From Streptomyces sp. TRM68416 (GTDB taxonomy: Bacteria; Actinomycetota; Actinomycetes; Streptomycetales; Streptomycetaceae), in contig NZ_JACVWU010000013.1 in NCBI RefSeq assembly GCF_014596915.1, positions 124,001 through 188,000 on the forward strand: a DNA stretch of 64,000 nucleotides, read 5' to 3'. Of the stretch, positions 24,872 to 33,052 are shown one piece after another. A program made the position numbers and the translations under genes. The first letter of the stretch is position 1; every line of letters begins with the position of its first letter. Under the pieces are notes generated by a model. The model was not told the DNA's origin. It searched no databases and worked only from the letters and a program-made list of their open reading frames with translations.

Positions 24872-26923
24872 CTACTCGACGACGAGTGCCGGGTCGCTCA
24901 CCCCGGGACGCCCGTTCTCGACGTGCCCGGCGAACCTGCGCAGGAACGCCGGGTCGGTGTCGGCGGTGACCGTCAGGTCGTACCAGCGACGGCTCGCCGC
25001 GAGGCCGATCGTGCGCCGCACGGTGACACCGGGGCGCACGGTCAGCGTCGCGCCGGGGCCGCCGTACCCGTCGGCGATCTTCAGGCGGACGCTCGACGGT
25101 CCCTTGTTGGTGCAGGTCAGCGCGATGTCGTCGCCGCTGTGCCGCGCGGTGACCTCGGGTCCGTCGGTCTTGTTGGCGCCCTTGAACCAGCGCACGAATC
25201 CGTTCGGGCCGTGCACGGTCAGGTCGTACGAGCCGCCGGAGTACACCGAGTTCCAGGTGTCGGAGAGGGTCGTGCCGGCCTCGGTGGTGTAGAACCAGGG
25301 CCCGTCGGTACGGCTGCCGGAGCTGACGTGGAAGGCGGCCCCGGCGTGCGGGCCCGAGGCGAACGTCAGGGTGAACTTCCCGGCCGCCGCGTCCACCGAG
25401 CCGTCCACATGCGGCGCGTACTTCAGCGGGCGCGAGGGGCGCCGGCCGCGCTCCTGCCGGGGCATGTCGGGGTCGGCCGGCGGCGTCGGACGGTAGTCGG
25501 GGTGGCGCTCGCGGTCCTGCGGCTCGTACGCGTCCGTCCCCGGCAGGTGGGCCGGGCGGCTGTCCCTGCGGGAGAAGTCGAAGGCCGAGGTGAGGTCGCC
25601 GCAGACGGTCCGGCGCCACGGCGAGATGTTGGTCTCCCGCACCCCGAAGCGGCGCTCCATGAACCGCAGGATCGAGGTGTGGTCGAGGGTCTCGGAGCAG
25701 ACGTAACCGCCCTTGCTCCACGGCGAGACGACCAGCATCGGAACGCGCGGACCGAGTCCGTAGGGGCCGGCCGGACGCTTGCTGTCGCCGGGGTGGACGT
25801 CGAGGGAGACGTCGACCGTCGACTTGCCCCGGGAGGCGTCCTTCGGCGGGAGCGGCGGGACCACGTGGTCGAAGAAGCCGTCGTTCTCGTCGTACGTGAT
25901 GAACAGCGCCGTCTTCGACCAGACCTCCGGGTTGGACGTGAGGGCGTCCAGGACCTGGGCGATGTACCAGGCGCCGTAGTTGGAAGGCCAGTTGGAGTGC
26001 TCGGAGAACGCCTCGGGGGCGCAGATCCAGGAGATCTGCGGCAGCCGGCCGGCCCGGACGTCGGCCTTCAGCGCGTCGAAGTAGCCGTCGCCGTTCCTGA
26101 CGTCGGTGCCGGTGCGGGCCTTGTCGTACAGCGGGTCGCCGGGCCGGGCGTTGCGGTAGGTGTTGAAGTACAGCAGGGAGTTGTCGCCGTAGTTGCCACG
26201 GTAGGCGTCGTCGATCCAGCCCCAGGAGCCGGCCGCGTCCAGGCCGTCGCCGGTGTCCTGGTAGATCTTCCAGGAGACGCCGGCCCGCTCCAGGCGCTCG
26301 GGGTAGGTCGTCCAGCCGTAGCCGAGTTCGTCGTTGCCGAGGACCGGTCCGCCGCCGGTGCCGTCGTTGCCGGTGTGGCCCGACCACATGTAGTAGCGGT
26401 TGGGGTCGGTGGAGCCGATGAACGAGCAGTGGTAGGCGTCGCAGACGGTGAAGGCGTCGGCGAGGGCGTAGTGGAAGGGGATGTCCTCTCGGGTCAGGTA
26501 CGCCATCGTCGTGGTGCCCTTCGCGGGCAGCCACTTGTCGTACTTGCCCCCGTTGTAGGCCTGCTGACCGTCGGTCCAGCCGTGCGGCAGGCCCTCCAGG
26601 AACTGCATGCCGAGGTCGTCGGCGTCCGGGTGGAACGGCAGGATCTCCCGCGTGCCGTTCGACTGGTGCCAGACCGACTTGCCGCTGGGCAGGTTCACCG
26701 GTCGCGGGTCGCCGAAGCCGCGCACCCCGCGCAGGGTGCCGAAGTAGTGGTCGAAGGAACGGTTCTCCTGCATCAGGACGACGATGTGCTCGACGTCCTC
26801 GATCGACCCCGTCCGATGGTTCGCCGGGAGCGCGGCGGCCCGCTGGATACTCCCCGACAGCGCGCTGAACGCCGTCGTGGCACCCGCGACTTGAAGGAAT
26901 CGACGCCGGTTGACTTCGGGCAT
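24872..26923 (-). CDS. Tat-secreted phospholipase C (phosphoesterase family)
   Basis: 683 aa. Non-haemolytic-type phospholipase C of the acid-phosphatase-like phosphoesterase superfamily, cleaving phosphatidylcholine-type lipids outside the cell. A twin-arginine signal (NRRRFLQVAGATTAFS) opens it; HIVVLMQENRSFDHYFGTLRG (about 46-66) is the nucleophile/metal segment, FITYDENDGFFDHVVPP and DHTSILRFMERRFG complete the core. Two C-terminal beta domains (about 490-680) of the DUF756 kind follow. A GAAGAGG site precedes the ATG. The start lies inside the 3' part of the upstream caspase-like frame. Confidence 0.93.
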   Translation of the reverse strand: MPEVNRRRFLQVAGATTAFSALSGSIQRAAALPANHRTGSIEDVEHIVVLMQENRSFDHYFGTLRGVRGFGDPRPVNLPSGKSVWHQSNGTREILPFHPDADDLGMQFLEGLPHGWTDGQQAYNGGKYDKWLPAKGTTTMAYLTREDIPFHYALADAFTVCDAYHCSFIGSTDPNRYYMWSGHTGNDGTGGGPVLGNDELGYGWTTYPERLERAGVSWKIYQDTGDGLDAAGSWGWIDDAYRGNYGDNSLLYFNTYRNARPGDPLYDKARTGTDVRNGDGYFDALKADVRAGRLPQISWICAPEAFSEHSNWPSNYGAWYIAQVLDALTSNPEVWSKTALFITYDENDGFFDHVVPPLPPKDASRGKSTVDVSLDVHPGDSKRPAGPYGLGPRVPMLVVSPWSKGGYVCSETLDHTSILRFMERRFGVRETNISPWRRTVCGDLTSAFDFSRRDSRPAHLPGTDAYEPQDRERHPDYRPTPPADPDMPRQERGRRPSRPLKYAPHVDGSVDAAAGKFTLTFASGPHAGAAFHVSSGSRTDGPWFYTTEAGTTLSDTWNSVYSGGSYDLTVHGPNGFVRWFKGANKTDGPEVTARHSGDDIALTCTNKGPSSVRLKIADGYGGPGATLTVRPGVTVRRTIGLAASRRWYDLTVTADTDPAFLRRFAGHVENGRPGVSDPALVVE

Positions 26924-28011
26924 GAGCGAGGGACCTCTTCCCTTGAGGGTGTTCGACCGGTCGGAACCGAGTGACCGAAAGTGCGCGGAACGAGTGTTCC
27001 AAGAGCATCAAACGTCAGGGAAGGGGGCGGTGGCGGCCGCGTGAAGCTCGGCGGTACGGGTGGTGCCCGGGCGTCAGGAGTGCAGTCGCTGGACGGCTCT
27101 TCTTCTTTCGGCCCGTACGCGAGGACCACCCAGCCGACGCCCACGAGTGCCGAGACCGCGATCGACCACTCCACCAGGCGCCGATGCCAGACGTTGGGCC
27201 GCAGGCGTGTCACGGGGATTGGCCCCGTCTCTGCCACGACCGTGCTCCGGTCCGCACCGTCCCGCTCCCCCGCCGCCCGGTTCCGCACCACCCCCAACGC
27301 CGCATACCCGTCCGACCCCTGCTGCCGCGGACGGGGCATGTTCCGCCGTTCCAGCGCCTCGGCCAGCGGCTCGAACAGGGTGCTGAGCGGGAGCAGTTCG
27401 GGGCCGCCGGGCACACCGTCGCGGAGGAGTTGGATGAGTTCGCCGGTGAAAGCGGTGTAGCGGTCCGTCGGCGGCGCGTAGGACTTCAGGTCGCCGGAGG
27501 AGGAGGTGAGGAGGTAGGTGCCGCGGATCTCCAGTGGCGCCTCCCCGCCGCCGGTGTCCCCCATCATCGCGTCCAGGACCCAGCCGCTCTGGCAGCAGTC
27601 GAGGACGAGGATCTTGTTCCGGCAGGGGGCCGTCTCGAAGATCTCCCGGATCGCCTGGAACGGAACCGTCGTCCAGCGCAGGTCGTTCTGGTCCGCTCCG
27701 CTCAGTGCCAGATGCAGCTCGGTGTAGTCGTGGTTGAGGATGCCGTGGCCGGAGAAGTAGACGAGCAGCGTGTCCGGTGCGTCGGCCGCCGCCTCCCGGA
27801 TCGTGCGGCACACGCCCCGCGGGTCGGCGGAGTCCTGCACGACGGTGCATCTGCCGGGCAGGAACGCTCCGTTGTCCCCGGTGAGGAGTTCGGACAGCAC
27901 CTCCAGGTTGTTGCGCACGGCCAGCAGCGGCTTGAGGTCCGGACTGTCGTAGGAGGAGGTGCCGATCAGGACCGCGCGCGACCCGCGAGGGTCCGGCAGC
28001 CGGGTCTTCAT
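26773..28011 (-). CDS. Caspase-like (peptidase C14) protein with C-terminal membrane helix
   Basis: 412 aa. Residues 10-245 are a caspase/metacaspase p20-like domain: strand AVLIGTSSYD, catalytic His89 in YFSGHGILNHDY and catalytic Cys140 (or 139) in LVLDCCQSG. A single membrane helix follows (about 282-299, IAVSALVGVGWVVLAYG). The ATG overlaps the TGA of the EACC1 gene (ATGA), which makes a two-gene unit. Caspase-EACC1 pairs have been described computationally as components of bacterial conflict/programmed-death systems; the target is unknown. The last 110 residues are Pro/Arg/Ser-rich, look out of frame with any domain, and the final 151 bp overlap the phospholipase gene, so the natural protein may once have ended sooner. 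Confidence 0.85.
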   Translation of the reverse strand: MKTRLPDPRGSRAVLIGTSSYDSPDLKPLLAVRNNLEVLSELLTGDNGAFLPGRCTVVQDSADPRGVCRTIREAAADAPDTLLVYFSGHGILNHDYTELHLALSGADQNDLRWTTVPFQAIREIFETAPCRNKILVLDCCQSGWVLDAMMGDTGGGEAPLEIRGTYLLTSSSGDLKSYAPPTDRYTAFTGELIQLLRDGVPGGPELLPLSTLFEPLAEALERRNMPRPRQQGSDGYAALGVVRNRAAGERDGADRSTVVAETGPIPVTRLRPNVWHRRLVEWSIAVSALVGVGWVVLAYGPKEEEPSSDCTPDARAPPVPPSFTRPPPPPSLTFDALGTLVPRTFGHSVPTGRTPSREEVPRSCPKSTGVDSFKSRVPRRRSARCRGVSSGPPRSRRTIGRGRSRTSSTSSS

Positions 28012-28379
28012 GCCTGCGGCGGGTCGAGGCGGTCCCGGAAGGCCTCCTCCAGCAGGGTGCGCGCGTCCTCGACCGAGTCGGCGGTGACCTTGGCGCTGCG
28101 GCCGTCGGCCAGCGTGATCTCGACGGAGGTGGGTGACCGACGGGCCCTCAGCAGCGCGGGGAGCGTGCCGATGAGCGCCGTGATGGCGCCTCCGCTGCCC
28201 AGTCCGACGAGGAGCAGTTCCAGGCCGGTGCCCATCTCGCCCTCGGCGGGGCTGCTCCGCACGAGGTCGACATGGCCGCGAAGCTCCGGACGGGCCGTCA
28301 ACTGCCGTCGCAGGGCGGCGAGATCGGTCCCCGAAGCCGCCTGCCCGCTCTCCTCGACCAACCGCAGCCGGATCTGCAT
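28008..28379 (-). CDS. EACC1 (effector-associated constant component 1) protein
   Basis: 123 aa from the ATG at 28379, which has a GGGGAGG site; an in-frame start 12 codons upstream has none. N-terminal beta/alpha part (MQIRLRLVEE...DLAALRRQLTA), one membrane helix (about 52-77, LELLLVGLGSGGAITALIGTLPALL) and a C-terminal strand pair VEITLADGRSAKVTADSVEDA. This pattern, the length and the overlap with a caspase-like effector fit the EACC1 family of ternary conflict systems. It probably couples the effector to a membrane or sensor; no trypsin-like or other third component is adjacent. Confidence 0.75.
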   Translation of the reverse strand: MQIRLRLVEESGQAASGTDLAALRRQLTARPELRGHVDLVRSSPAEGEMGTGLELLLVGLGSGGAITALIGTLPALLRARRSPTSVEITLADGRSAKVTADSVEDARTLLEEAFRDRLDPPQA

Positions 28380-28628
28380 GACCGGCCTCCCCTCGTTGCG
28401 CGGTGTGGGGGTCAAGTGTGCAGCACGGGGACGGGAGTTGTACCCGTTTCGGCAGGTGGCGCGGACCGATGTCGGCTTCGGCGGGGCCGGATCCGGGGAG
28501 TCAGGAGCCTCGTTCGGCAGCGGCGCGTCGATGAGGGTGGCGGCCGGCCACTGTTCTACGGCTGCGATGTGGAGCGTGGCGGCGGAGGCGGCCAGGAGGG
28601 CCCGGGCCGAGCCGGCCGCGGGCCACGC
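28380..28628. other. Intergenic region between EACC1 and the ABC importer operon
   Basis: 249 bp. Must hold the EACC1-caspase promoter (minus strand) and the end of the ABC transporter transcript. An ACGGG-N7-CCCGT inverted repeat is present near 28431-28447. No clear -35/-10 pair or strong terminator was seen. Confidence 0.4.
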
Positions 28629-29672
28629 CTATTCCTGCTTCTCGCCGGAGGCGAAGCGGGAGATGATCAGGGCGACGATGATGATCGCGCCGTTGAGGAA
28701 CTGGTTCCACAGCGGCGGTACGCCCGCCAACGTCATGACGTTGACGACCAGTTGGAGGGTGAGCACGCCGGTCAGGGCGCCGAAGACGGAGCCTTTTCCG
28801 CCGTTGAGGCTGACGCCGCCGATGACGGTCGCCGCGAAGACCTGGAAGATCCAGCCGCTGCCCTGGGTCGCGGAGACGGAGCCGTAGTGGCCGCTGTAGA
28901 GGATGCCGGCGAACGCGGCCAGCAGGCTGCCGAGGACGAGGACGACCCAGACGATCCGGTCGACGCGGATACCGGCGGTGCGGGCGGCCTCCGCGTTGCC
29001 GCCGATCGCGTACAGCGCCCGTCCGTGCCGCAGCCACGCCAGCGCGCTGCCGCCGAGGGCGAAGAGCACCGCGCAGATCCAGATCGCGGCGGGAACGCCG
29101 AGCCAGGACGCCTTGCCCAGGTAGGTGAAGGAGGGGGGCAGGTCGACGATGGACTGCCCCTCGGACAGCGCGACCTGGAGGCCGCGCAGCATGGTCAGAC
29201 CGCCGAGGGTGACAATGAACCCGTTGAGCCGCAGCTTGAGGATGAGGAAGCCGTTGGCGGCGCCGATCAGGACGCCGGTCAGCAGGCAGAGCGGCACCGC
29301 CGTCCACTCGGGCAGCAGGCCGAGGCCGGTGAACCGTCCCCCGCTGCTGGGCAGTACCAGCCATACGGCGATGACGGGGGCCACGCCGATGGTGGACTCC
29401 AGCGACAGGTCCATGCGGCCGACGATGAGGATCAGCGCGGTGGCGAGGACCAGCAGGCTCAGTTCGGTGGACTGCTGCGCCACGCCGATGAGGTTGTCCG
29501 CGGTCAGGAAGGCCGGGGAGACGATGAAGCCGATCAGGCCCAGCACCAGGATGACCGGGACCAGGGACAGGTCGCGGAAGCGGCCGAGGGCGAGGCCGCG
29601 TCGGGCGGTGTCGGCGGCGGGCGCCTGCACCGAGCCCGTCTCGGGCTCGGTGACGTCGGTGGTGGCGGTCAT
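28629..29672 (-). CDS. Sugar ABC transporter permease, RbsC/XylH family
   Basis: 347 aa, about ten hydrophobic helices. Branched-chain/ribose-type permease: ILIVGRMDLSLESTIGVAP near the first conserved loop, FIVTLGGLTMLRGL, YAIGGNAEAARTAGIRVDR (the EAA-like cytoplasmic loop) and VIGGVSLNGGKGSVFGALTGVL. The ATG lies 2 bp after the ATPase stop. With the upstream ATPase and binding protein it forms a complete importer, by context for L-fucose or a related deoxy-sugar. Confidence 0.93.
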   Translation of the reverse strand: MTATTDVTEPETGSVQAPAADTARRGLALGRFRDLSLVPVILVLGLIGFIVSPAFLTADNLIGVAQQSTELSLLVLATALILIVGRMDLSLESTIGVAPVIAVWLVLPSSGGRFTGLGLLPEWTAVPLCLLTGVLIGAANGFLILKLRLNGFIVTLGGLTMLRGLQVALSEGQSIVDLPPSFTYLGKASWLGVPAAIWICAVLFALGGSALAWLRHGRALYAIGGNAEAARTAGIRVDRIVWVVLVLGSLLAAFAGILYSGHYGSVSATQGSGWIFQVFAATVIGGVSLNGGKGSVFGALTGVLTLQLVVNVMTLAGVPPLWNQFLNGAIIIVALIISRFASGEKQE

Positions 29673-29674
29673 GG

Positions 29675-31288
29675 CTACCTTCCGGGCTCTTCGGTGTCGG
29701 ATGCGGCGACGGTGTCGGCGACGCCCTCCACGGCGGCAACGCCCTCCACGGCGGCGACGCCCTCCATGGCGGCGACCACGTGCTCGTCCCGCCAGCCGCG
29801 GGCGAACTCGCCGACCACACGGCCGTGGAACATGACGACGACCCGGTCGCACACCTTGAGGTCGTCCAGTTCGTCGGAGACGATCACGGCGGCCTTCCCG
29901 GTGTCGGCGATCTGCCGGATCCGGCCGAGCAGGAACTCCTTGGACCTGACGTCCACGCCGTTGGTGGGACGGATGGCCACCAGGACGTGGGGGTCGGTCG
30001 CCAGGGCGCGGGCGACCACGACCTTCTGCTGGTTGCCACCGGACAGCGCGGAGACGGGAACGGCCGCGCTCGGGGTCTTGATGTCCAGGTCCTCGATCAT
30101 CCGCCGGGCGAAGCCGGCGGTGCGGCCGGGCAGTACGGTGCCGAACGGTCCCAGCTGGTCGGTGACGGTCAGCGTCGCGTTCTCCGCCACACTGCGGTCG
30201 CCGACGAGCCCCTGGAGGTGGCGGTCCTCGGGGACCAGGCCGACTCCGGCGGCCAGCGCCGCGGGCACGCTCCCGGCCCGCACGGCACGGCCGTCGACCG
30301 AGACGCGGCCCTCCTCGGGGCGGTGCAGACCGGCGATCGCCTCGCCCACCCGCACGTTGCCGCTCGCCGTCGCGCCCGCGAGCCCGATCACCTCGCCCGC
30401 GCGGACCGTCAGCGACAGGCCGCGGCAGGCGCCGGGCAGCGTCAGGTTCTCGACGGTCAGCAGTTCCCGGGAGTCGGGCCGCGCGGACGCGGTGCCACGC
30501 CCGGTGGTCGTACCGGGGGCGGCGGACTCTCCGGTCATGGCCTCCACCAGGGCCTGGTGGCCGAGTTCGGCCACCGGCGCGGTGAGGATGTGCCGTGCGT
30601 CGCGGTAGACGGTGACCGTGGTGCAGAGGTCGTAGACCTCCTGCAGGTGGTGGGAGATGAAGAGGAACGCGACGCCCTGGCGCTGGAGGTCGCGGAGCCG
30701 GTCGAAGAGCCGGGTGATGCCGCGGGCGTCGAGCTTGGCGGTGGGCTCGTCGAGGATGATGAACCGGGCCCCGAAGGACAGGGCGCGGGCGATCTCGACG
30801 AACTGCCGCTGCTCGACGGTCAGATCCTTCGCGCGGGCGTCGGCGTCCACGTCCACGCCGTACTCGCCGAGGAGTTCCCCGGCCCGTCGGCGCAGCCCCT
30901 TCCAGCGGATGGGGCTGAGCGGCCGCGGGCTCTGCCGGTTGAGGAAGAGGTTCTCGGCGACGGTCAGTTCGCCGATGATGGTGGACCGCTGGTAGACGCA
31001 GGCGACCCGGGAGCGCCAGGCGTCGATGTCGCCGAAGGCGGGGGCCGGTTCGCCGGAGAAGCGCAGGGTGCCGGTGTCCGGCTGCCGCAGTCCGGTGAGG
31101 ACGGAGACGAGCGTGGACTTGCCGGCGCCGTTGCGGCCGACCAGGGCGTGCGACTCGCCCGCGGAGACGGTGATGCGGGCGTCGCGCAGGGCGACGGTGG
31201 CGCCGAATCGCTTGCTGATCCCGGTCGCCTCGGCCACGGGGGCCGGGCTCCTGGTTCCGATCGCCGAGACGGTCGCGGTGTCCGCCAT
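29675..31288 (-). CDS. Sugar ABC transporter ATPase with two nucleotide-binding domains (RbsA/XylG type)
   Basis: 537 aa. First ABC domain with Walker A GRNGAGKST, Walker B FIILDEPTAKLD and switch ISHH; its signature region is degenerate (LTVEQRQ). The second domain has a degenerate Walker A (GATASGNVRVG) but an intact signature LSGGNQQK, the division of labour normal for sugar ATPases of this class. IRPTNGVDV replaces the usual DEPTRGVDV, an unusual loss of the catalytic-Glu neighbourhood in the second site. The C-terminus carries a VEGVAA hexapeptide repeat from three 18-bp DNA repeats. Middle gene of the importer operon. Confidence 0.93.
   Translation of the reverse strand: MADTATVSAIGTRSPAPVAEATGISKRFGATVALRDARITVSAGESHALVGRNGAGKSTLVSVLTGLRQPDTGTLRFSGEPAPAFGDIDAWRSRVACVYQRSTIIGELTVAENLFLNRQSPRPLSPIRWKGLRRRAGELLGEYGVDVDADARAKDLTVEQRQFVEIARALSFGARFIILDEPTAKLDARGITRLFDRLRDLQRQGVAFLFISHHLQEVYDLCTTVTVYRDARHILTAPVAELGHQALVEAMTGESAAPGTTTGRGTASARPDSRELLTVENLTLPGACRGLSLTVRAGEVIGLAGATASGNVRVGEAIAGLHRPEEGRVSVDGRAVRAGSVPAALAAGVGLVPEDRHLQGLVGDRSVAENATLTVTDQLGPFGTVLPGRTAGFARRMIEDLDIKTPSAAVPVSALSGGNQQKVVVARALATDPHVLVAIRPTNGVDVRSKEFLLGRIRQIADTGKAAVIVSDELDDLKVCDRVVVMFHGRVVGEFARGWRDEHVVAAMEGVAAVEGVAAVEGVADTVAASDTEEPGR
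29723..29776 (-). repeat. Three 18-bp tandem repeats at the ATPase C-terminus
   Basis: GCCCTCCACGGCGGCAAC (29723-29740), GCCCTCCACGGCGGCGAC (29741-29758) and GCCCTCCATGGCGGCGAC (29759-29776) on the plus strand encode the peptide repeat MEGVAAVEGVAAVEGVA. Likely slipped-strand expansion in a tolerant tail. Confidence 0.85.
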
Positions 31289-31387
31289 GCTGGTTGCCGT
31301 CCTTTGCGTACGGAGGGGGTGGGGGTGCGGCGGGGGGCGGCGGACGCGGTGCCGCCGTCCCCGCGCCCCGGTCGGCGGGCTCGTGGG

Positions 31388-32437
31388 TCACTGGCCGATG
31401 CTGTTGCCCCAGAGGGTCTTGTCGTCGACGTTGTCCTTGGTGACCAGCGGTGCGGGCAGCTGGTCCTCCAGGCCGTTCGGGATCTTGACGATGGTGGAGT
31501 CGTGGTCGGTCGGACCGGGCTCGAACGTCTTGCCCTCGGCCGCGGCCTGGGCGTAGAAGAGCGCGTACTTGGCGTAGAGGTCGGCGGGCTGCGAGACGGT
31601 CGCGTCGATGTGGCCCTTGCGGATGGCGTCGAACTCCTGCGGGATGCCGTCGTTGGAGACGATCGCGATGTGCCCCTTCTCGCCCGCGGGCTTGAGCAGG
31701 CCCTTCTGCTCCAGGAGCGCGAGGGTGGGCTGCAGGAAGGCGCCGCCCGCCTGCATGTAGATGCCGTTGAGGTCCGGGTGCTGGGCGAGCAGCGACTGGA
31801 GCTTGGCGGAGGCGACATCGCCCTTCCAGTCGGTGGGGAGCTCGAAGACCTTGATCTTCGGGTACTTCTCCTTCATGCACTGGGCGAACGCCTCGGAGCG
31901 GTCGCGTCCGTTGATGGAGTCCAGGGCTCCCTGGAGTTCGGCCACCTTGCCCTTGCCGCCGAGCCGCTCGCCGAGGAACTCGCAGGCCCGGGTGCCGTAG
32001 GCCCGGTTGTCCGCCCGTACCACCATGTACACCTCGCCCTTGTCGGGTCTGGTGTCGACGCTGACCACCGGGATCCTCGCGGCCGAGAGGGAGTCCAGGG
32101 TGGAGGCGATCGCGCCCGTGTCCTGCGGGGCCATGACGATGGCCTTGGCCTTGGTGTTCTGGAACACCTGCACGTTCGACACCAGCTTGGTGACGTCGTT
32201 CTGCGAGTTGCTCAGCGGAAGCGCGTTGACGCCCTGGGACTTGATGTCCTTCTTCAGGTACTGCGCGTAGGAGTTCCAGAAGTCGGTGTCGGAGCGGGGC
32301 AGGTCGATACCGATGGCCGGCTTGCCGCCCGAGGCGCCGGAGTCGGCGCTGTCGCGGTTGCACGCGGTGGCGAGCGCCAGCACCGCGAGGACGACGGTGG
32401 TGGCTGCGGCTGTGGAGCGGGTGCGAGCGAGCTTCAT
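31388..32437 (-). CDS. Sugar ABC transporter substrate-binding lipoprotein (RbsB-like)
   Basis: 349 aa. Lipoprotein signal with lipobox LATAC, then a two-lobe periplasmic-binding-protein type 1 fold: IGIDLPRSDTDFWNSYAQYL, KAIVMAPQDTGAIASTLD, IPVVSVDTRPDKG, GIYMQAGGAFLQPTLALL and IAIVSNDGIPQEFDAIRKGHIDATVSQP. It is the first gene of the importer operon, and the 99 bp to the ATPase gene contain no obvious terminator. Divergent from the fucose catabolic operon; a fucose-type ligand is inferred from that. Confidence 0.92.
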   Translation of the reverse strand: MKLARTRSTAAATTVVLAVLALATACNRDSADSGASGGKPAIGIDLPRSDTDFWNSYAQYLKKDIKSQGVNALPLSNSQNDVTKLVSNVQVFQNTKAKAIVMAPQDTGAIASTLDSLSAARIPVVSVDTRPDKGEVYMVVRADNRAYGTRACEFLGERLGGKGKVAELQGALDSINGRDRSEAFAQCMKEKYPKIKVFELPTDWKGDVASAKLQSLLAQHPDLNGIYMQAGGAFLQPTLALLEQKGLLKPAGEKGHIAIVSNDGIPQEFDAIRKGHIDATVSQPADLYAKYALFYAQAAAEGKTFEPGPTDHDSTIVKIPNGLEDQLPAPLVTKDNVDDKTLWGNSIGQ

Positions 32438-32639
32438 GGCCGGGTGATCTCCTTAGCCTGGGCGGGAGGGGCGTATCGCCTGCGGGACGAGACAGCCGCC
32501 GGGCACGTCGGGGCCGAGCACGGGAGTGCGCGGGCCGCGCCCGGTGGAGGGGGACGGGCGTCAGCCGTGTCCGAGGGAGCGGAGGCCGGGCAGCCCCACG
32601 CCCACTGAGCCAGTCCTCGGATGAATCTCGGACGCGGCG

Positions 32640-32669
32640 ACGTTACGACGACGTTGCCAGCGTTGACAA
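32640..32669 (-). promoter_or_regulatory. Putative promoter of the sugar importer operon
   Basis: On the minus strand TTGTCA (32664-32669) and TAACGT (32640-32645) are 18 bp apart, about 200 bp before the binding-protein ATG. The spacer includes repeated AACG elements that could bind a regulator. Confidence 0.4.
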
Positions 32670-32863
32670 GGGTGCGCCTCCACGTAATTCCGAAGTCCGG
32701 TGGGCGCGTCGTCGTCGACGGCTCATCTCGGGCCGAACTCCTTCCGGCCGGGCGGCCGTTCACCGCAACGGACGCCCTCCGACCGCCTGTCCTCGCGGAC
32801 CGAGTGCGCGCGGCCCGGCACCCTGACCTCCTTGTTCTCCGACCTCGGCCACAAACGTCCGAG

Positions 32864-32899
32864 GTCTGCCTTGCCAGACTCTCCCTGTGCCCTTACATT
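32864..32899 (+). promoter_or_regulatory. Putative promoter and overlapping operator of the fucose catabolic operon
   Basis: TTGCCA (32871-32876) and TACATT (32894-32899) have exactly 17 bp between them. The inverted repeat GTCTG (32864-32868) / CAGAC (32875-32879) straddles the -35, where a bound repressor would block polymerase. The leader to the GTG at 33053 is about 145 nt. Confidence 0.5.
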
Positions 32900-33052
32900 C
32901 GCGGTGCCGTGAAACATCGGATGACTCGCGATGAGCACGGACGGATCCTGGCGGGCCCCGGCCCGCACGAACAGCGGGCGGACCGTCCGGGCCGGTCGGC
33001 ACGGTCGGCACAGCGCCCGCGGTGACCCCACCCGCGACAAGGGAGCTCCTCA

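Larger units (their letters stand above)
32438..33052. other. 615-bp divergent control region of the fucose importer and catabolic operons
   Basis: No gene is supported here; a 109-codon minus frame starting at 32763 has no ribosome site or homology I recognise. The region holds one candidate promoter on each strand and a GTCTG-N6-CAGAC inverted repeat, listed separately. CGTTGCCAG/CGTTGACAA direct repeats (32653-32669) overlap the minus-strand -35. Confidence 0.5.

Noticed and set aside
32434..32763. 109-codon minus-strand frame in the fucose control region
   Set aside because: No ribosome site, no known motif, and it covers the candidate promoters; treated as non-coding.
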